Below the pieces are notes generated by a model. That model had not been told where the DNA came from. It was given only the letters and a program-made list of their open reading frames with translations, and did not search any database. From assembly GCF_014596565.1 (NCBI RefSeq), contig NZ_NOIN01000003.1, positions 372,001 through 436,000 of the forward strand: a stretch of 64,000 nucleotides of DNA, written 5' to 3'. The DNA is from Pseudomonas sp. PSB18. Its GTDB lineage: Bacteria; Pseudomonadota; Gammaproteobacteria; Pseudomonadales; Pseudomonadaceae. Positions within the stretch are counted from its first letter, which is position 1, and each line of letters opens with the position of its first letter. The translations under genes were made by a program, and so were the position numbers. Shown here piece by piece: positions 16,423 through 25,157 of this stretch.

Positions 16423-17556
16423 ATGACTCAGCAACTCGACCTCTCAGCGACACAAGCCTCGCCGCACCCGGGGCCTGACCTGGATGACGTCCCGAAAAAA
16501 CCGCTCAAGGCCATCTTGCGCCCCTGGCTGATGACGGGAGTGCCTGCCCTGTTCGTCGCCATCGGCTGTGCCCACTACCTGGTGAACGAACCATTCGTGT
16601 CCACCGACAATGCCTACGCCCGGGTGGCCAAGGCCTCGATCAATACACGCATTTCCGGGCAAGTGGTCGAGATCGCAGTCGAGGACAACCAACCCGTCCG
16701 CAAGGGCCAGGTGCTGTTTCGCATCGACCCCAAGCCCCTGCAGATCGCCGTCGACCGCGCCGATGCACAACTGAGCAGCGCACGCCTGCGCATCGATGAA
16801 TTGAAAGCCAGCTATCGCCAGCAGCAGGCAGAGTTGCAGTCGGCCAGGGCATCGGAGGATTTTGACCGAAGGGAATTTGCCCGCAAGAAAGCCCTGGTTG
16901 CCACCCAGTTCGTCTCCCAAGCGGCGTATGAGCGCGCGGAAACCGATTTCAAAGTCGCCCATCAGCGCAGCGTCTCGGTCGAGCAGCAGATCGCCAGGAC
17001 GATCGCTGCGCTGAACGGCAATTCCGACATCGCCGTCGACGATCATCCAACCGTGCGTGAGGCCAGGGCCCACCTCGACGAGGCACAACTGTACCTCTCC
17101 TACGCCACGGTCACGGCGCCGGACGATGGTGTCGTTGCCAAGGTCGACGACCTGCAGGTGGGCAACTACGTGAACAACGGTGCGCCCGCGTTCGCCCTGA
17201 TTGCCGGTCATGAGCGCTGGATCGAAGCCAACTTCCGCGAAACCCAGGTCGCCCACATGCGCCCGGGCCAGACCGCGGATATTTCGATCGACACGTATCC
17301 AGGCCGGACCTTCAAGGCCCACGTCATCAGCCTGAGCCCCGGCGCCGGCTCGGACTTCGCGCTGCTGCCGCCGGAAAACGCCACCGGCAACTGGGTCAAG
17401 GTGGTGCAACGGGTGCCGGTACGACTCGAACTGGATGAGATCGATCCGGACCTGACGCTGTTTTCCGGCACTAGCGCCACGGTCAAGGTCGACACGGGCT
17501 ATCGCACGCCATGGTGGCATCCGCTCAAGACGCTGTGGACCGCAGGAGTTTTCTGA
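16423..17556 (+). CDS. HlyD/EmrA-family periplasmic adaptor of a tripartite efflux pump
   Basis: A 377-residue membrane fusion protein. One N-terminal membrane segment at about 35-55 (LMTGVPALFVAIGCAHYLV) is followed by a split biotinyl-lipoyl domain (VSTDNAYARVAKASINTRIS, GQVVEIAVEDNQPVRKGQVL) and a coiled-coil hairpin. A second lipoyl half (TVTAPDDGVVAKVDDLQVGN) and a beta-barrel end with GTSATVKVDTGYR. It links an MFS pump to an outer-membrane channel. The ATG at 16423 has an AAAGGTG site ten bases upstream; a GTG at 16411 is the alternative. Its stop overlaps the MFS start as TGATG. Confidence 0.9.
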   Translation: MTQQLDLSATQASPHPGPDLDDVPKKPLKAILRPWLMTGVPALFVAIGCAHYLVNEPFVSTDNAYARVAKASINTRISGQVVEIAVEDNQPVRKGQVLFRIDPKPLQIAVDRADAQLSSARLRIDELKASYRQQQAELQSARASEDFDRREFARKKALVATQFVSQAAYERAETDFKVAHQRSVSVEQQIARTIAALNGNSDIAVDDHPTVREARAHLDEAQLYLSYATVTAPDDGVVAKVDDLQVGNYVNNGAPAFALIAGHERWIEANFRETQVAHMRPGQTADISIDTYPGRTFKAHVISLSPGAGSDFALLPPENATGNWVKVVQRVPVRLELDEIDPDLTLFSGTSATVKVDTGYRTPWWHPLKTLWTAGVF

Positions 17557-19040
17557 TGAACGCCTTTCCTGCGGATGCTCCAGCGACTGCCGATGCCCGT
17601 TCACTGCGCTTTGTCGCGCTGCTGGCAACTTACTTGCAGTCCGCCAATCTGCCGCTGCCGAACGCGGCGCTGCGGTTGATCCAGGGCAGCCTGTCGATGA
17701 GCGACGATCAGGCTGGATGGATTTTCACGGCCTACCTGGCGGCGACCGCGATCACCACGCCCGTCGCTCAATGGCTCGCAGCCCGGTTCGGCCAGAAGCG
17801 GGTGTACCAGGCCGCGTTGGTGCTCTTCGGCCTCGGCCTGTGGCTCGGCACATTGGCGACCACGCCCATGCAGTTCGTCGGCGCACGCATCCTGCAGGGG
17901 GCAGCCAGCGGTGTATTGGCGCCCCTGTCGATGGCGATCGCCCTGGACACCTTGCCACCGGCACGACGCGCCACCTTCGGCGTCCAATGGACGGCGTTGG
18001 TGCTGTTCGGCATTGTCAGCGCTCCAAGTATCGGCGGCTGGATCTGCGAGCACTTCGGCTGGCGGCCGATGTTCTACCTCAGCCTGCCGCTGACGGCCTA
18101 TATCCTGCTGGTGATCACGCTGTTGCTCGAAGAGAAAAAGGCCGACAAACGTCCACCGTTCGATTTCTTCGGCGTCGGCACCTTCACCCTCGGCATGATC
18201 GGGCTGCAAATGCTCCTCGACCGTGGCGAACGCCTGGAGTGGTTCGACTCGGTGGAAATCTGGATGCACGCACTGGCCTGCTCGCTCGGGCTCTATCTGT
18301 TCGTGGTGCACCGGATGACGGCGACCACGCACTTCCTCAGCAAAGGCCTGTTCAGCGACCGCAATTACGTGCTCTCGACGATCATCTTCTTTGCCTTCGG
18401 TTTCGTCTTGCTGTCGACCATGGCCCTGACCTCGCCGATGCTGGACGAGATTCTCGGCTACCCACCGGACACCACCGGCCTGCTGACCCTGCCTCGCGGC
18501 GTGGGGCTGGTGGGCGCGTTCCTGTTGACCGGGCGACTGCTCGGGCGCTTCGACCCGCGGTTCTTTATCGCGGCCGGTGTTGCGCTGACGGCGTATGCCA
18601 ACTGGCTGATGCTCGGCTATTCGCCGTTGATGGACTGGACGCCAGTGGCAGTCAGTGGCGCCATCCAAGGCGTCGGCCTCGGCATGTTGATGCCGGCCCT
18701 GGGCAAAGTTGCGTTCAGTACCCTCGATGCGACGCTGCGCCCGCAAGCCACTGCTTTCTTCAATTTGATGCGGGTCTACGGCAGCACCTTGGGCGTGGCC
18801 GTGGTGCAGATCTTTTTCTTCAACAACACCCAGGCGATGCATGCCGCGCTGGTCAGCCAACTGACGCCAAACCGCTTGCCGAGCGTGACCTCGCTGTCGG
18901 CGTTCGAAGGGCTCAACCATCTGGTAACCCATCAGGCGGCGTTCGTTGCGGTCATGGGGCAATTCAAGATTTTGCTGGTGGTGATGCTCGTGGTGAGCCC
19001 GCTGGTGCTGTTCCTTCGCAAGCCCGTTGCAGCCAACTGA
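17556..19040 (+). CDS. MFS efflux transporter (DHA2/EmrB-like)
   Basis: A 494-residue inner-membrane drug/proton antiporter with about 14 hydrophobic segments and the family motif-A-like ARFGQKR loop after the second helix. The usual DHA2 first-helix motif LDxTIVNVAL is replaced here by LQSANLPLPNAALRLIQ, so the acidic residue is absent and the proton coupling may differ. It is translationally coupled to the HlyD gene before it and followed by its own outer-membrane channel gene. Confidence 0.9.
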   Translation: MNAFPADAPATADARSLRFVALLATYLQSANLPLPNAALRLIQGSLSMSDDQAGWIFTAYLAATAITTPVAQWLAARFGQKRVYQAALVLFGLGLWLGTLATTPMQFVGARILQGAASGVLAPLSMAIALDTLPPARRATFGVQWTALVLFGIVSAPSIGGWICEHFGWRPMFYLSLPLTAYILLVITLLLEEKKADKRPPFDFFGVGTFTLGMIGLQMLLDRGERLEWFDSVEIWMHALACSLGLYLFVVHRMTATTHFLSKGLFSDRNYVLSTIIFFAFGFVLLSTMALTSPMLDEILGYPPDTTGLLTLPRGVGLVGAFLLTGRLLGRFDPRFFIAAGVALTAYANWLMLGYSPLMDWTPVAVSGAIQGVGLGMLMPALGKVAFSTLDATLRPQATAFFNLMRVYGSTLGVAVVQIFFFNNTQAMHAALVSQLTPNRLPSVTSLSAFEGLNHLVTHQAAFVAVMGQFKILLVVMLVVSPLVLFLRKPVAAN

Positions 19041-19058
19041 TTTCGTGGAGTCCGTGCA

Positions 19059-20531
19059 ATGAAAACGTCTACGTGTATTTCCCATCGGCAGCCGTTGCCC
19101 ACCCAACTCACGTTGCTGGCAGCGCTGATCCTGTTATCCGCCTGCACAGTGGGCCCTGATTTCCAACGACCTGCTGCGAGCCTGTCGCAGCACTACGACG
19201 CCCAGGCCGAACGGCAACTCGGCGAACCGTCTCCGGCCCAACGTATCGACCTGGGCCACACGCTCCACGGCAACTGGTGGTCGAGCCTCCGTTCGCCGAA
19301 GCTCGACCAGGTGATGCGTCGCGCCATCGACGGCAACCTTGAGCTGGTCGCCGCCGATGCCACGCTGCGTCAGGCGTCGGCCTTCGTCGCGGCCTCGGAA
19401 GGTGCGTTGTATCCGCAAGTCGATTTCGCCGCATCCGCCGGCCGCCAGCGGACCCACAACGCGCCCCGGGCTGCCGTGGCGAGTTTCTATGGGGTTGGAC
19501 CACGGGTGGCGTTCGACCTCGATGCGTTCGGTGGCAACAGCCGGCGGGCCGAACAGCAGCAAGCGGCGAGGGATCTGCAGCGGCATCGCTACGAAGCAGC
19601 GTACCTGACCTTGACCGGTGAAGTCGCCAGCCAGGCCTTGTTGCTGGCCTCGGCCAACGCACAGATGCAGGCGGTGGAGACGCTGCTGGCCAACGATGGA
19701 AAAAACCTCGACCTGGTGCGCGCTGCCCACCTCAATGGCCTGACGACCCAAGTCGACGTGACCCTGGCCGAAACCCGCCTCGCCCAGGACCGGACGCTGC
19801 TGCCGCCCCTCGCCCAACAGCGCGATGCCGCGCGCCACGCCCTGTCGATACTGGCGGGAAGGGGTCCGGCGGACTGGATCGCCCCGGACTTCACGCTGGA
19901 TGAACTCGCCTTGCCGACCGACATTCCCGTCAGCTTGCCGTCGGAGCTGGCTCACGCCCGGCCGGATGTGCTGCAGGCCGAAGCCGAGCTGCACATCGCC
20001 AGCGCCGCAGTGGGGGTCGCCACCGCCAATCTCTACCCGCATATCGAATTGTCGGCCTCGCTGACACAAGCGGCCTCGGGCAATGGCGGTGCTGCGCTTT
20101 GGGGCTTCGCCGCCGGCCTGACCGCTCCGATTTTCAACGGCGGGACGCTCAAGGCGGAGCGGCAGGCGGCTATCGATGGCTACAACGCATCCCTCGCTCG
20201 TTACCAACAGACGGTCATCCAATCTTTCGGCCAGGTCGCGGACACGCTGCAAGCGATCAACCATGGCGGCGAACAACAGCGAGCCCAGGATGACGCACTG
20301 CGCGCCGGTGAAACCAGTTTGCGGTTGAACCGGCAAGCCTACGCCCAAGGCGAAAACAGCATCCTGCAAGTACTGGAAGCAGAGCGTGCCTATCAACAGG
20401 CCTTGCTCGGCCAGATCCAGGTAAAGACCGCGCGCTATCTGGACACAGTGCAGCTGTTCGTGGCCCTCGGCGGCAACAGCGTCGGTGTCCTGGAACAAAA
20501 CTTCGCATCACGCGAAATCTCTTGCCGATAA
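19059..20531 (+). CDS. Outer-membrane efflux lipoprotein (NodT/OprM type)
   Basis: A 490-residue outer-membrane channel of the NodT family. It has a lipoprotein signal peptide with lipobox LLSAC followed by TVGPDF, the usual NodT opening. Two outer-membrane efflux repeats follow (first PKLDQVMRRAIDGNLELVAA, second HARPDVLQAEAELHIASAAV). It completes a tripartite pump with the HlyD and MFS proteins encoded just before it. Confidence 0.92.
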   Translation: MKTSTCISHRQPLPTQLTLLAALILLSACTVGPDFQRPAASLSQHYDAQAERQLGEPSPAQRIDLGHTLHGNWWSSLRSPKLDQVMRRAIDGNLELVAADATLRQASAFVAASEGALYPQVDFAASAGRQRTHNAPRAAVASFYGVGPRVAFDLDAFGGNSRRAEQQQAARDLQRHRYEAAYLTLTGEVASQALLLASANAQMQAVETLLANDGKNLDLVRAAHLNGLTTQVDVTLAETRLAQDRTLLPPLAQQRDAARHALSILAGRGPADWIAPDFTLDELALPTDIPVSLPSELAHARPDVLQAEAELHIASAAVGVATANLYPHIELSASLTQAASGNGGAALWGFAAGLTAPIFNGGTLKAERQAAIDGYNASLARYQQTVIQSFGQVADTLQAINHGGEQQRAQDDALRAGETSLRLNRQAYAQGENSILQVLEAERAYQQALLGQIQVKTARYLDTVQLFVALGGNSVGVLEQNFASREISCR

Positions 20532-20563
20532 CGGCCCAGATCAAAGACTTTTGGAGAACAGCC

Positions 20564-21514
20564 ATGACTTACGAAGCGTTTCACGATGACTTGGGCGCGA
20601 CACGAATCGCGTTGAACAATGGCGTGGGCAGCCTGCCGGCGGTGGGCTTTGGCACGCTGTTCCGGAACCTGAACAGCACTACCGAGGCGGTGAAGTGCGC
20701 ATTGGAGGTCGGCTTCCGTCATTTCGATTGCGCCGAACGCTACCGCAACGAGGACAAGGTCGGCATGGCGTTTCAGGAAGTGTTCGCCGCCGGCAGGATC
20801 CGCCGCGAAGACGTGTTTATCACCACTAAACTGTGGAACACCAACCACCGTCCCGAGCGGGTCAAACCGGCTTTCGAAGCGAGTCGCCGGCGGTTGCAAG
20901 TCGACTACATCGATTGCTACCTCATCCACACCCCGTTCGCCTTCGCCCCGGGTGAGGATCAGGAACCGCGGGATGCATTTGCGCATGTCATCTATGATGG
21001 TGGCGTCAGCCTGATTGAAACCTGGCGGGCACTGGAGGCGCTGGTGGATGAAGGCCGCTGCAAGTCCATCGGACTCTCGGACATCACTCTGCCCGCCCTC
21101 CAGGGGATTGTCGCGGCGGCGCGTATCAAGCCCGCCGTGGTGCAGATCGAAGCCCACCCCTACCTGCCGGAATGGGAACTGTTGGAGTTCTGCAAACAGC
21201 ACGGCATCATCGTGCTCGCCTTCGCCCCTCTCGGTCACGGCATGACGCCGAACGTGCTGGAAGACGCGGTAATCACCGGCATCGCCAAGCGGGTAGGCAG
21301 GACACCAGCACAAGTGGCGCTGGCCTGGGCGGTGCAGCGCGGATCGGCGTTTTTGACCACTTCGTCGACGCCGAGCCACATCCAGGAAAACTTCAACATC
21401 GCGACCTTGCCGCAGCGGGCCATGCAGGAGATCAAGGAAGAAATCACCACCCGCATCCGCTTCAATTCGGTAGTGGAAACCGGTGTTCCCGGCTTCATTC
21501 CGCGCAAGCAGTGA
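20564..21514 (+). CDS. Aldo/keto reductase
   Basis: A 316-residue NADPH-dependent aldo/keto reductase with the full catalytic tetrad Asp55, Tyr60, Lys89 and His122. It starts 32 bases after the efflux channel gene with a TTGGAGAA ribosome site, so it may be the last gene of the efflux operon and could detoxify a carbonyl compound that the pump also handles. That link is an inference from position. Confidence 0.88.
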   Translation: MTYEAFHDDLGATRIALNNGVGSLPAVGFGTLFRNLNSTTEAVKCALEVGFRHFDCAERYRNEDKVGMAFQEVFAAGRIRREDVFITTKLWNTNHRPERVKPAFEASRRRLQVDYIDCYLIHTPFAFAPGEDQEPRDAFAHVIYDGGVSLIETWRALEALVDEGRCKSIGLSDITLPALQGIVAAARIKPAVVQIEAHPYLPEWELLEFCKQHGIIVLAFAPLGHGMTPNVLEDAVITGIAKRVGRTPAQVALAWAVQRGSAFLTTSSTPSHIQENFNIATLPQRAMQEIKEEITTRIRFNSVVETGVPGFIPRKQ

Positions 21515-21616
21515 GATTCGATAAAGCGGCGACTCGTTGCGTGGTCTTCGTTTTGTCCGCCCGGTAACCACGGGGCCAGCCCTATAATTTGCGACTCATT
21601 ATTCGAGGTGAGAGCG

Positions 21617-22561
21617 ATGGATGTCTTCCAGACCATGCGGTGCTTCATTGCAGTCGCCCAGGGCGGCAGCTTTACAGCCGCCGCCGAGTTGCTCGACACC
21701 ACCACGACCAACGTGTCCAAGGCGGTTTCCAGCCTCGAAGCCCGATTGCACACGCGCCTGATCAACCGCACCACCCGGCGCCTGGCTCTGACCGAAGCCG
21801 GCGTGCGCTACCTGCAGCGCTGCGAAAAGATTCTGGATGAGGTACGGGAAGCCGATGAAGAAGCCGGCACGGCGCAGACCCTGCCGGCCGGCAGACTGAA
21901 GATCCATACCATGTCGGCCATCGGCAATCATTACGTGATCAACGCCATTGCGCGCTATCGGGAAATGCATCCCTCGGTGATGTTCGACCTGACCCTGACC
22001 AATCGGGTGCCCGACCTGCTCGAAGAAGGCTACGACATGTCCATCGTGCTGGCTCGCGACCTGCCCGATTCCGGTTTCGTCGCCCAACGGCTCGGCGTCA
22101 TCTACAGCGTGCTCTGCGCCTCACCGGCCTACGTGGCAAAGCGTGGACTCCCGGCAACGCCAGGCGCCCTTTGCGAGCACGACTGCCTGAGAATCGTCAA
22201 TACGGTCATGCCGGTGGAGAATTGGACATTCGAGGGACCCGAAGGCATGGAGACGGTCACGGTGCCCGTGTCTCCCCTGCACATCAACACGGCCGACGGG
22301 ATGACTGTCGCCATAGAAAATGGCATGGGGATTGGCATCCAGCCGATTGCGTCGGCGGTGAAGGGCCTGAAGGCAGGCACCTTGACGCGGGTGCTACCGG
22401 ACTACCATCTGGAGGAGCTCAACCTGTTTGCGATCTACCCGTCGCGAAAGTTCGTCGATGCGAAAATCAGGACCTGGGTGGCGTTTCTGAAAACGACCAT
22501 CCCCGAACTGCTGGCATCGGATGAGGCCATTGCAGGCACAAGAAAATCGCCGGGCCGTTGA
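21617..22561 (+). CDS. LysR-family transcriptional regulator
   Basis: A 314-residue LysR regulator. Its HTH is near the start (GGSFTAAAELLDTTTTNVSK), followed by INRTTRRLALTEAG and an effector domain. A GAGGTGAG site precedes the ATG at 21617. This subgroup, like the one at 43002, often controls nearby oxidoreductase genes; the aldo/keto reductase just upstream on the same strand is a possible target. Confidence 0.88.
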   Translation: MDVFQTMRCFIAVAQGGSFTAAAELLDTTTTNVSKAVSSLEARLHTRLINRTTRRLALTEAGVRYLQRCEKILDEVREADEEAGTAQTLPAGRLKIHTMSAIGNHYVINAIARYREMHPSVMFDLTLTNRVPDLLEEGYDMSIVLARDLPDSGFVAQRLGVIYSVLCASPAYVAKRGLPATPGALCEHDCLRIVNTVMPVENWTFEGPEGMETVTVPVSPLHINTADGMTVAIENGMGIGIQPIASAVKGLKAGTLTRVLPDYHLEELNLFAIYPSRKFVDAKIRTWVAFLKTTIPELLASDEAIAGTRKSPGR

Positions 22562-22612
22562 CTGACGGGTGCAGCCGAATGGAGTGTCGACCCTCCATCT
22601 TTCGCACGGTAC

Positions 22613-22885
22613 TCAACCGTTGGAACAACCACTGCCTATCACTTGATACTGCAAGACATGCCGCTGGCCATGAGAATCTTCATAGGTCATCTGTTGCGGC
22701 ACCGGCCCACAGGTATCGCCTGTGTCGCTGATGGAAATCACCCGTTTGATGTCCAGGCTGGTCGAGTAGTTATAGATTTCGACCGCCCCGTCGTCGGCTT
22801 CGGCCATTGCCGAGGAATCGTCGGCATAAGCCTGTACACCGATGCTGCCCAGAACCAGAAGAAACGCCCATTTTGAAAGTTTCAT
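22613..22885 (-). CDS. DUF2790 small periplasmic protein
   Basis: A 90-residue protein with a signal peptide (KLSKWAFLLVLGSIGVQAYA-DD). It has the DUF2790 core: DIKRVISISDT, MTYEDSHGQRHVLQYQVIGS. DUF2790 proteins are small secreted proteins abundant in Pseudomonas, some induced by metals such as copper. The ATG at 22885 is preferred because it begins the signal peptide. No operon partner is evident. Confidence 0.8.
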   Translation of the reverse strand: MKLSKWAFLLVLGSIGVQAYADDSSAMAEADDGAVEIYNYSTSLDIKRVISISDTGDTCGPVPQQMTYEDSHGQRHVLQYQVIGSGCSNG

Positions 22886-23053
22886 GCTATTCACCGTCTC
22901 GTTGAAAGGTTCACCCATGGGCCGTTTGCTCATGGGTTGGAGACGATGCTAAAGACTGCTTCTCACGGGAAACATCGGTCGGTCGGACAAACACTCTGTC
23001 CAGAAAGCGTATGAATGAAGTGACGCATTCAGGCTTGCGCAAGCAGGTTCAGT

Positions 23054-23599
23054 TCACACACCCAGCACCCCACGAAACCCTCTCGCCGCGTAATACGACT
23101 GCACGCCATTGTGGTACACGAACACCCGGCCATAACGCCGGTCACCGAATATCGCCCCCTCCAGCGAACGAACGTCGGCGGGTGTTGCCAGCCAGCTGGA
23201 CGTCTTCAAATCAAACGCCTCCAACGCCTGCAACTCGCGGTACTGATCCTCCGTCAACAGGGCGACGCCCATCTCTTCGGCCAGCTCAAGCGCACTGCCC
23301 CGAGGTTTGTTTTCCTTGCGAGCATCGAGGGCGGCGCGGTCGTAGCAAAGGCTTCTGCGGCCGGTCGGGGTTTCCTTGGCGCAATCACAGAAGGTCACGC
23401 GTCCGGTGTGCTTGTCGTGGCCGATCACGTCCGGCTCGCCTCCGGTGGTCTCCATGGCCTGAAGGGTTTTCAGCGCGGCGGGGTTGCTTTCGAGCCGGGC
23501 CTGGACGTCAGGCCATTGAAGATCCGGGTGGCGATGAGGGTTTTGTTCAAAGCGGGATTTCAGGGTCTGCAGGAGGCTTTTCTGTTCTGGTTTTTTCAT
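23054..23599 (-). CDS. DUF4256 domain protein
   Basis: A 181-residue soluble protein of the DUF4256 family (TGGEPDVIGHDKHTGRVTFC, CDCAKETPTGRRSLCYDRAA, ending YHNGVQSYYAARGFRGVLGV). The function of the family is unknown. The ATG at 23599 is chosen. It lies 36 bases after the stop of the frame-broken gene at 23636-23984 and may once have been co-transcribed with it. Confidence 0.8.
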   Translation of the reverse strand: MKKPEQKSLLQTLKSRFEQNPHRHPDLQWPDVQARLESNPAALKTLQAMETTGGEPDVIGHDKHTGRVTFCDCAKETPTGRRSLCYDRAALDARKENKPRGSALELAEEMGVALLTEDQYRELQALEAFDLKTSSWLATPADVRSLEGAIFGDRRYGRVFVYHNGVQSYYAARGFRGVLGV

Positions 23600-23635
23600 G
23601 GCATTGGCGTCCTGGAACAAAGTGCCGGTGAACAC

Positions 23636-23984
23636 TTAGGCGTTATGGAACTTCGAGTGCCCAGCCACCGCACTGGTATATTGCTCGACCAGGTCATAGG
23701 CCCCCAAATCGACCATTTCGATGTTATTGGGCGCCGTGACGGATTTGGTCATGGGCTGGATGACCAGGCCTTTCACCACGGGGGACCCGGGTTGATCAAG
23801 GCGTCAAGGATTTTCCTGACCATGGTGGTCTTGGCGAACACGCCCGTGGTCGAGGTGCTGGCGAGGTTGCGGGGGTGAAGAACAAATTGGTTTTCTTACC
23901 ATCGCGCTTTTCCTTGGGAGCCAGTTCCATGATTTTTACATTCAATGGATCAGTCAGGCTGGTGTAGTCATCAAGCCGATTCAC
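23636..23984 (-). pseudogene. Frame-broken gene of unknown function
   Basis: A single coding line can be followed through three frames. It starts at ATG 23984 (MNRLDDYTSLTDPLNVKIME, then LAPKEKRDGKKTNLFF). It shifts to a second frame near 23875 (STTGVFAKTTMVRKILDALI) and to a third near 23785 (VVKGLVIQPMTKSVTAPNNI, EMVDLGAYDLVEQYTSAVAG), ending at TAA 23636. Both breaks fall at runs of five G/C bases, so they may be real mutations or assembly errors. The intact product would be about 115 residues. The family is not recognised. Confidence 0.6.
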
Positions 23985-24105
23985 TGGAGTCCCTCCCGAT
24001 GTATCCGGCGCGGATATTTCACTCTAGACAGGGGAATTCGGGACGTCCAGCGAGGGGGACTGGCTGTGCGGCAACGGTCGGTATAGGGGTGACTGACAGG
24101 CCGTC

Positions 24106-24199
24106 ATCGCGAGCAGGCTCGCTCCCACATGGGGGGGCTGCGGTGTAGGCGGTATTGATGCACGACGCCAGCCCCTGTGGGAGCGAGCCTGCTCGCGAT
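24106..24199. repeat. REP inverted pair (GTGGGAGCGAGCCTGCTCGCGAT type)
   Basis: ATCGCGAGCAGGCTCGCTCC and its inverted copy around a roughly 45-base spacer, in the gap after the MACPF companion gene. This is the commonest REP variant of the window. Confidence 0.85.
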
Positions 24200-24235
24200 G
24201 GCGTCGGCACATTCAACATCCGTGTCCAGGCCTTT

Positions 24236-25087
24236 TTACAGCCGATAACCCACCGGCATCTCATGCCGTGTCGCGGTCTTCTCCTCGTGATAATGCGGCC
24301 TCCCCGCCGGCGACCTCATCAAGGTCGAGTTCGCCAGTACCGTCTCGGTCAGCAGACAGTCCTCCCCCCCAAACCAGCAAGCCAGGGCCGAGTTCCTGTT
24401 GCCATGCATGTCTACCACCACCGGCCAGTTCTCCAGGCCACCGGCGTCGCTGGGAGGAATATCGGGATAGTGTTTGGGCGGCAGGACCAACGCGTCGCCG
24501 GGGCGCAGCCACAGGTCGGCCAGGTAGATCTCCCGTGCCGCAGGCCGCCAGCGGGCGACGCTGATGACCAGGGGCAGGCGCCCGTAGCGAGAGAAAAAGG
24601 CGTGGGGAAAGTTGTGGTACTCGAGGTCGGTGGGGTTGTAGGTCAGCAGTTCACGCATGCGCTCCGGCCCCAGATACGGGGATTGATGGCCCGCCCATTT
24701 GCCGTAGGTGTATTGGCCCAGGATCAACTGCTCGTACTCGAAGCGCAGGCATTCGCCATTGGCGAGCAAGGTCATGCCGAAGGCCTGTGCCGTTTCCTTT
24801 GTGGCCCAGATGGGCTCGTAGCGTACTTCCTTGGCGCGGAAGTCGAATTGTTTGATCCGATAGGAGCCGGTGCTCGTCGGCACTTCACGGTCCCACCAGG
24901 TGATGCCGGAATAGCGGGCGCCCAGCAGCAGGTCGGGGTTCTCAGGTGTCAGGGAGATCAGCTTGCCGCGCACATAGGCGCTGGGCTGGGCCAGGCCATG
25001 GTCATTGAACAGATAAGGGAAGGTTCGCGGATCGAGCGCTGCTTCCGCGCCCTCGTCGATAAAGGGAACACTGTTGAAGACTTGCAT
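24236..25087 (-). CDS. Unknown protein downstream of MACPF gene
   Basis: A 283-residue protein not recognised. It opens MQVFNSVPFIDEGAEAALDP and has no signal peptide or membrane segment. It is rich in aromatic residues and prolines, with a repeated basic/aromatic character (YRIKQFDFRAKEVRYEPIWA; LWLRPGDALVLPPKHYP). It lies 70 bases after the MACPF-like gene on the same strand and is followed only by REPs, so it is probably the second gene of a two-gene unit. A longer frame to 25240 would overlap the MACPF gene and is less likely. It could be an accessory, targeting or protective protein; that is inference. Confidence 0.65.
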   Translation of the reverse strand: MQVFNSVPFIDEGAEAALDPRTFPYLFNDHGLAQPSAYVRGKLISLTPENPDLLLGARYSGITWWDREVPTSTGSYRIKQFDFRAKEVRYEPIWATKETAQAFGMTLLANGECLRFEYEQLILGQYTYGKWAGHQSPYLGPERMRELLTYNPTDLEYHNFPHAFFSRYGRLPLVISVARWRPAAREIYLADLWLRPGDALVLPPKHYPDIPPSDAGGLENWPVVVDMHGNRNSALACWFGGEDCLLTETVLANSTLMRSPAGRPHYHEEKTATRHEMPVGYRL

Positions 25088-25157
25088 CGTCAGGGACCAC
25101 TCACGCAAGTAAAGCACGGGAGACCCGGCCGGATAGGCCGGGGCTGTCTGTTGGTTA

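Noticed and set aside
24106..24199. REP pairs as a CRISPR array
   Set aside because: Copies are mirrored, dispersed and few; there are no regular spacers or cas genes.
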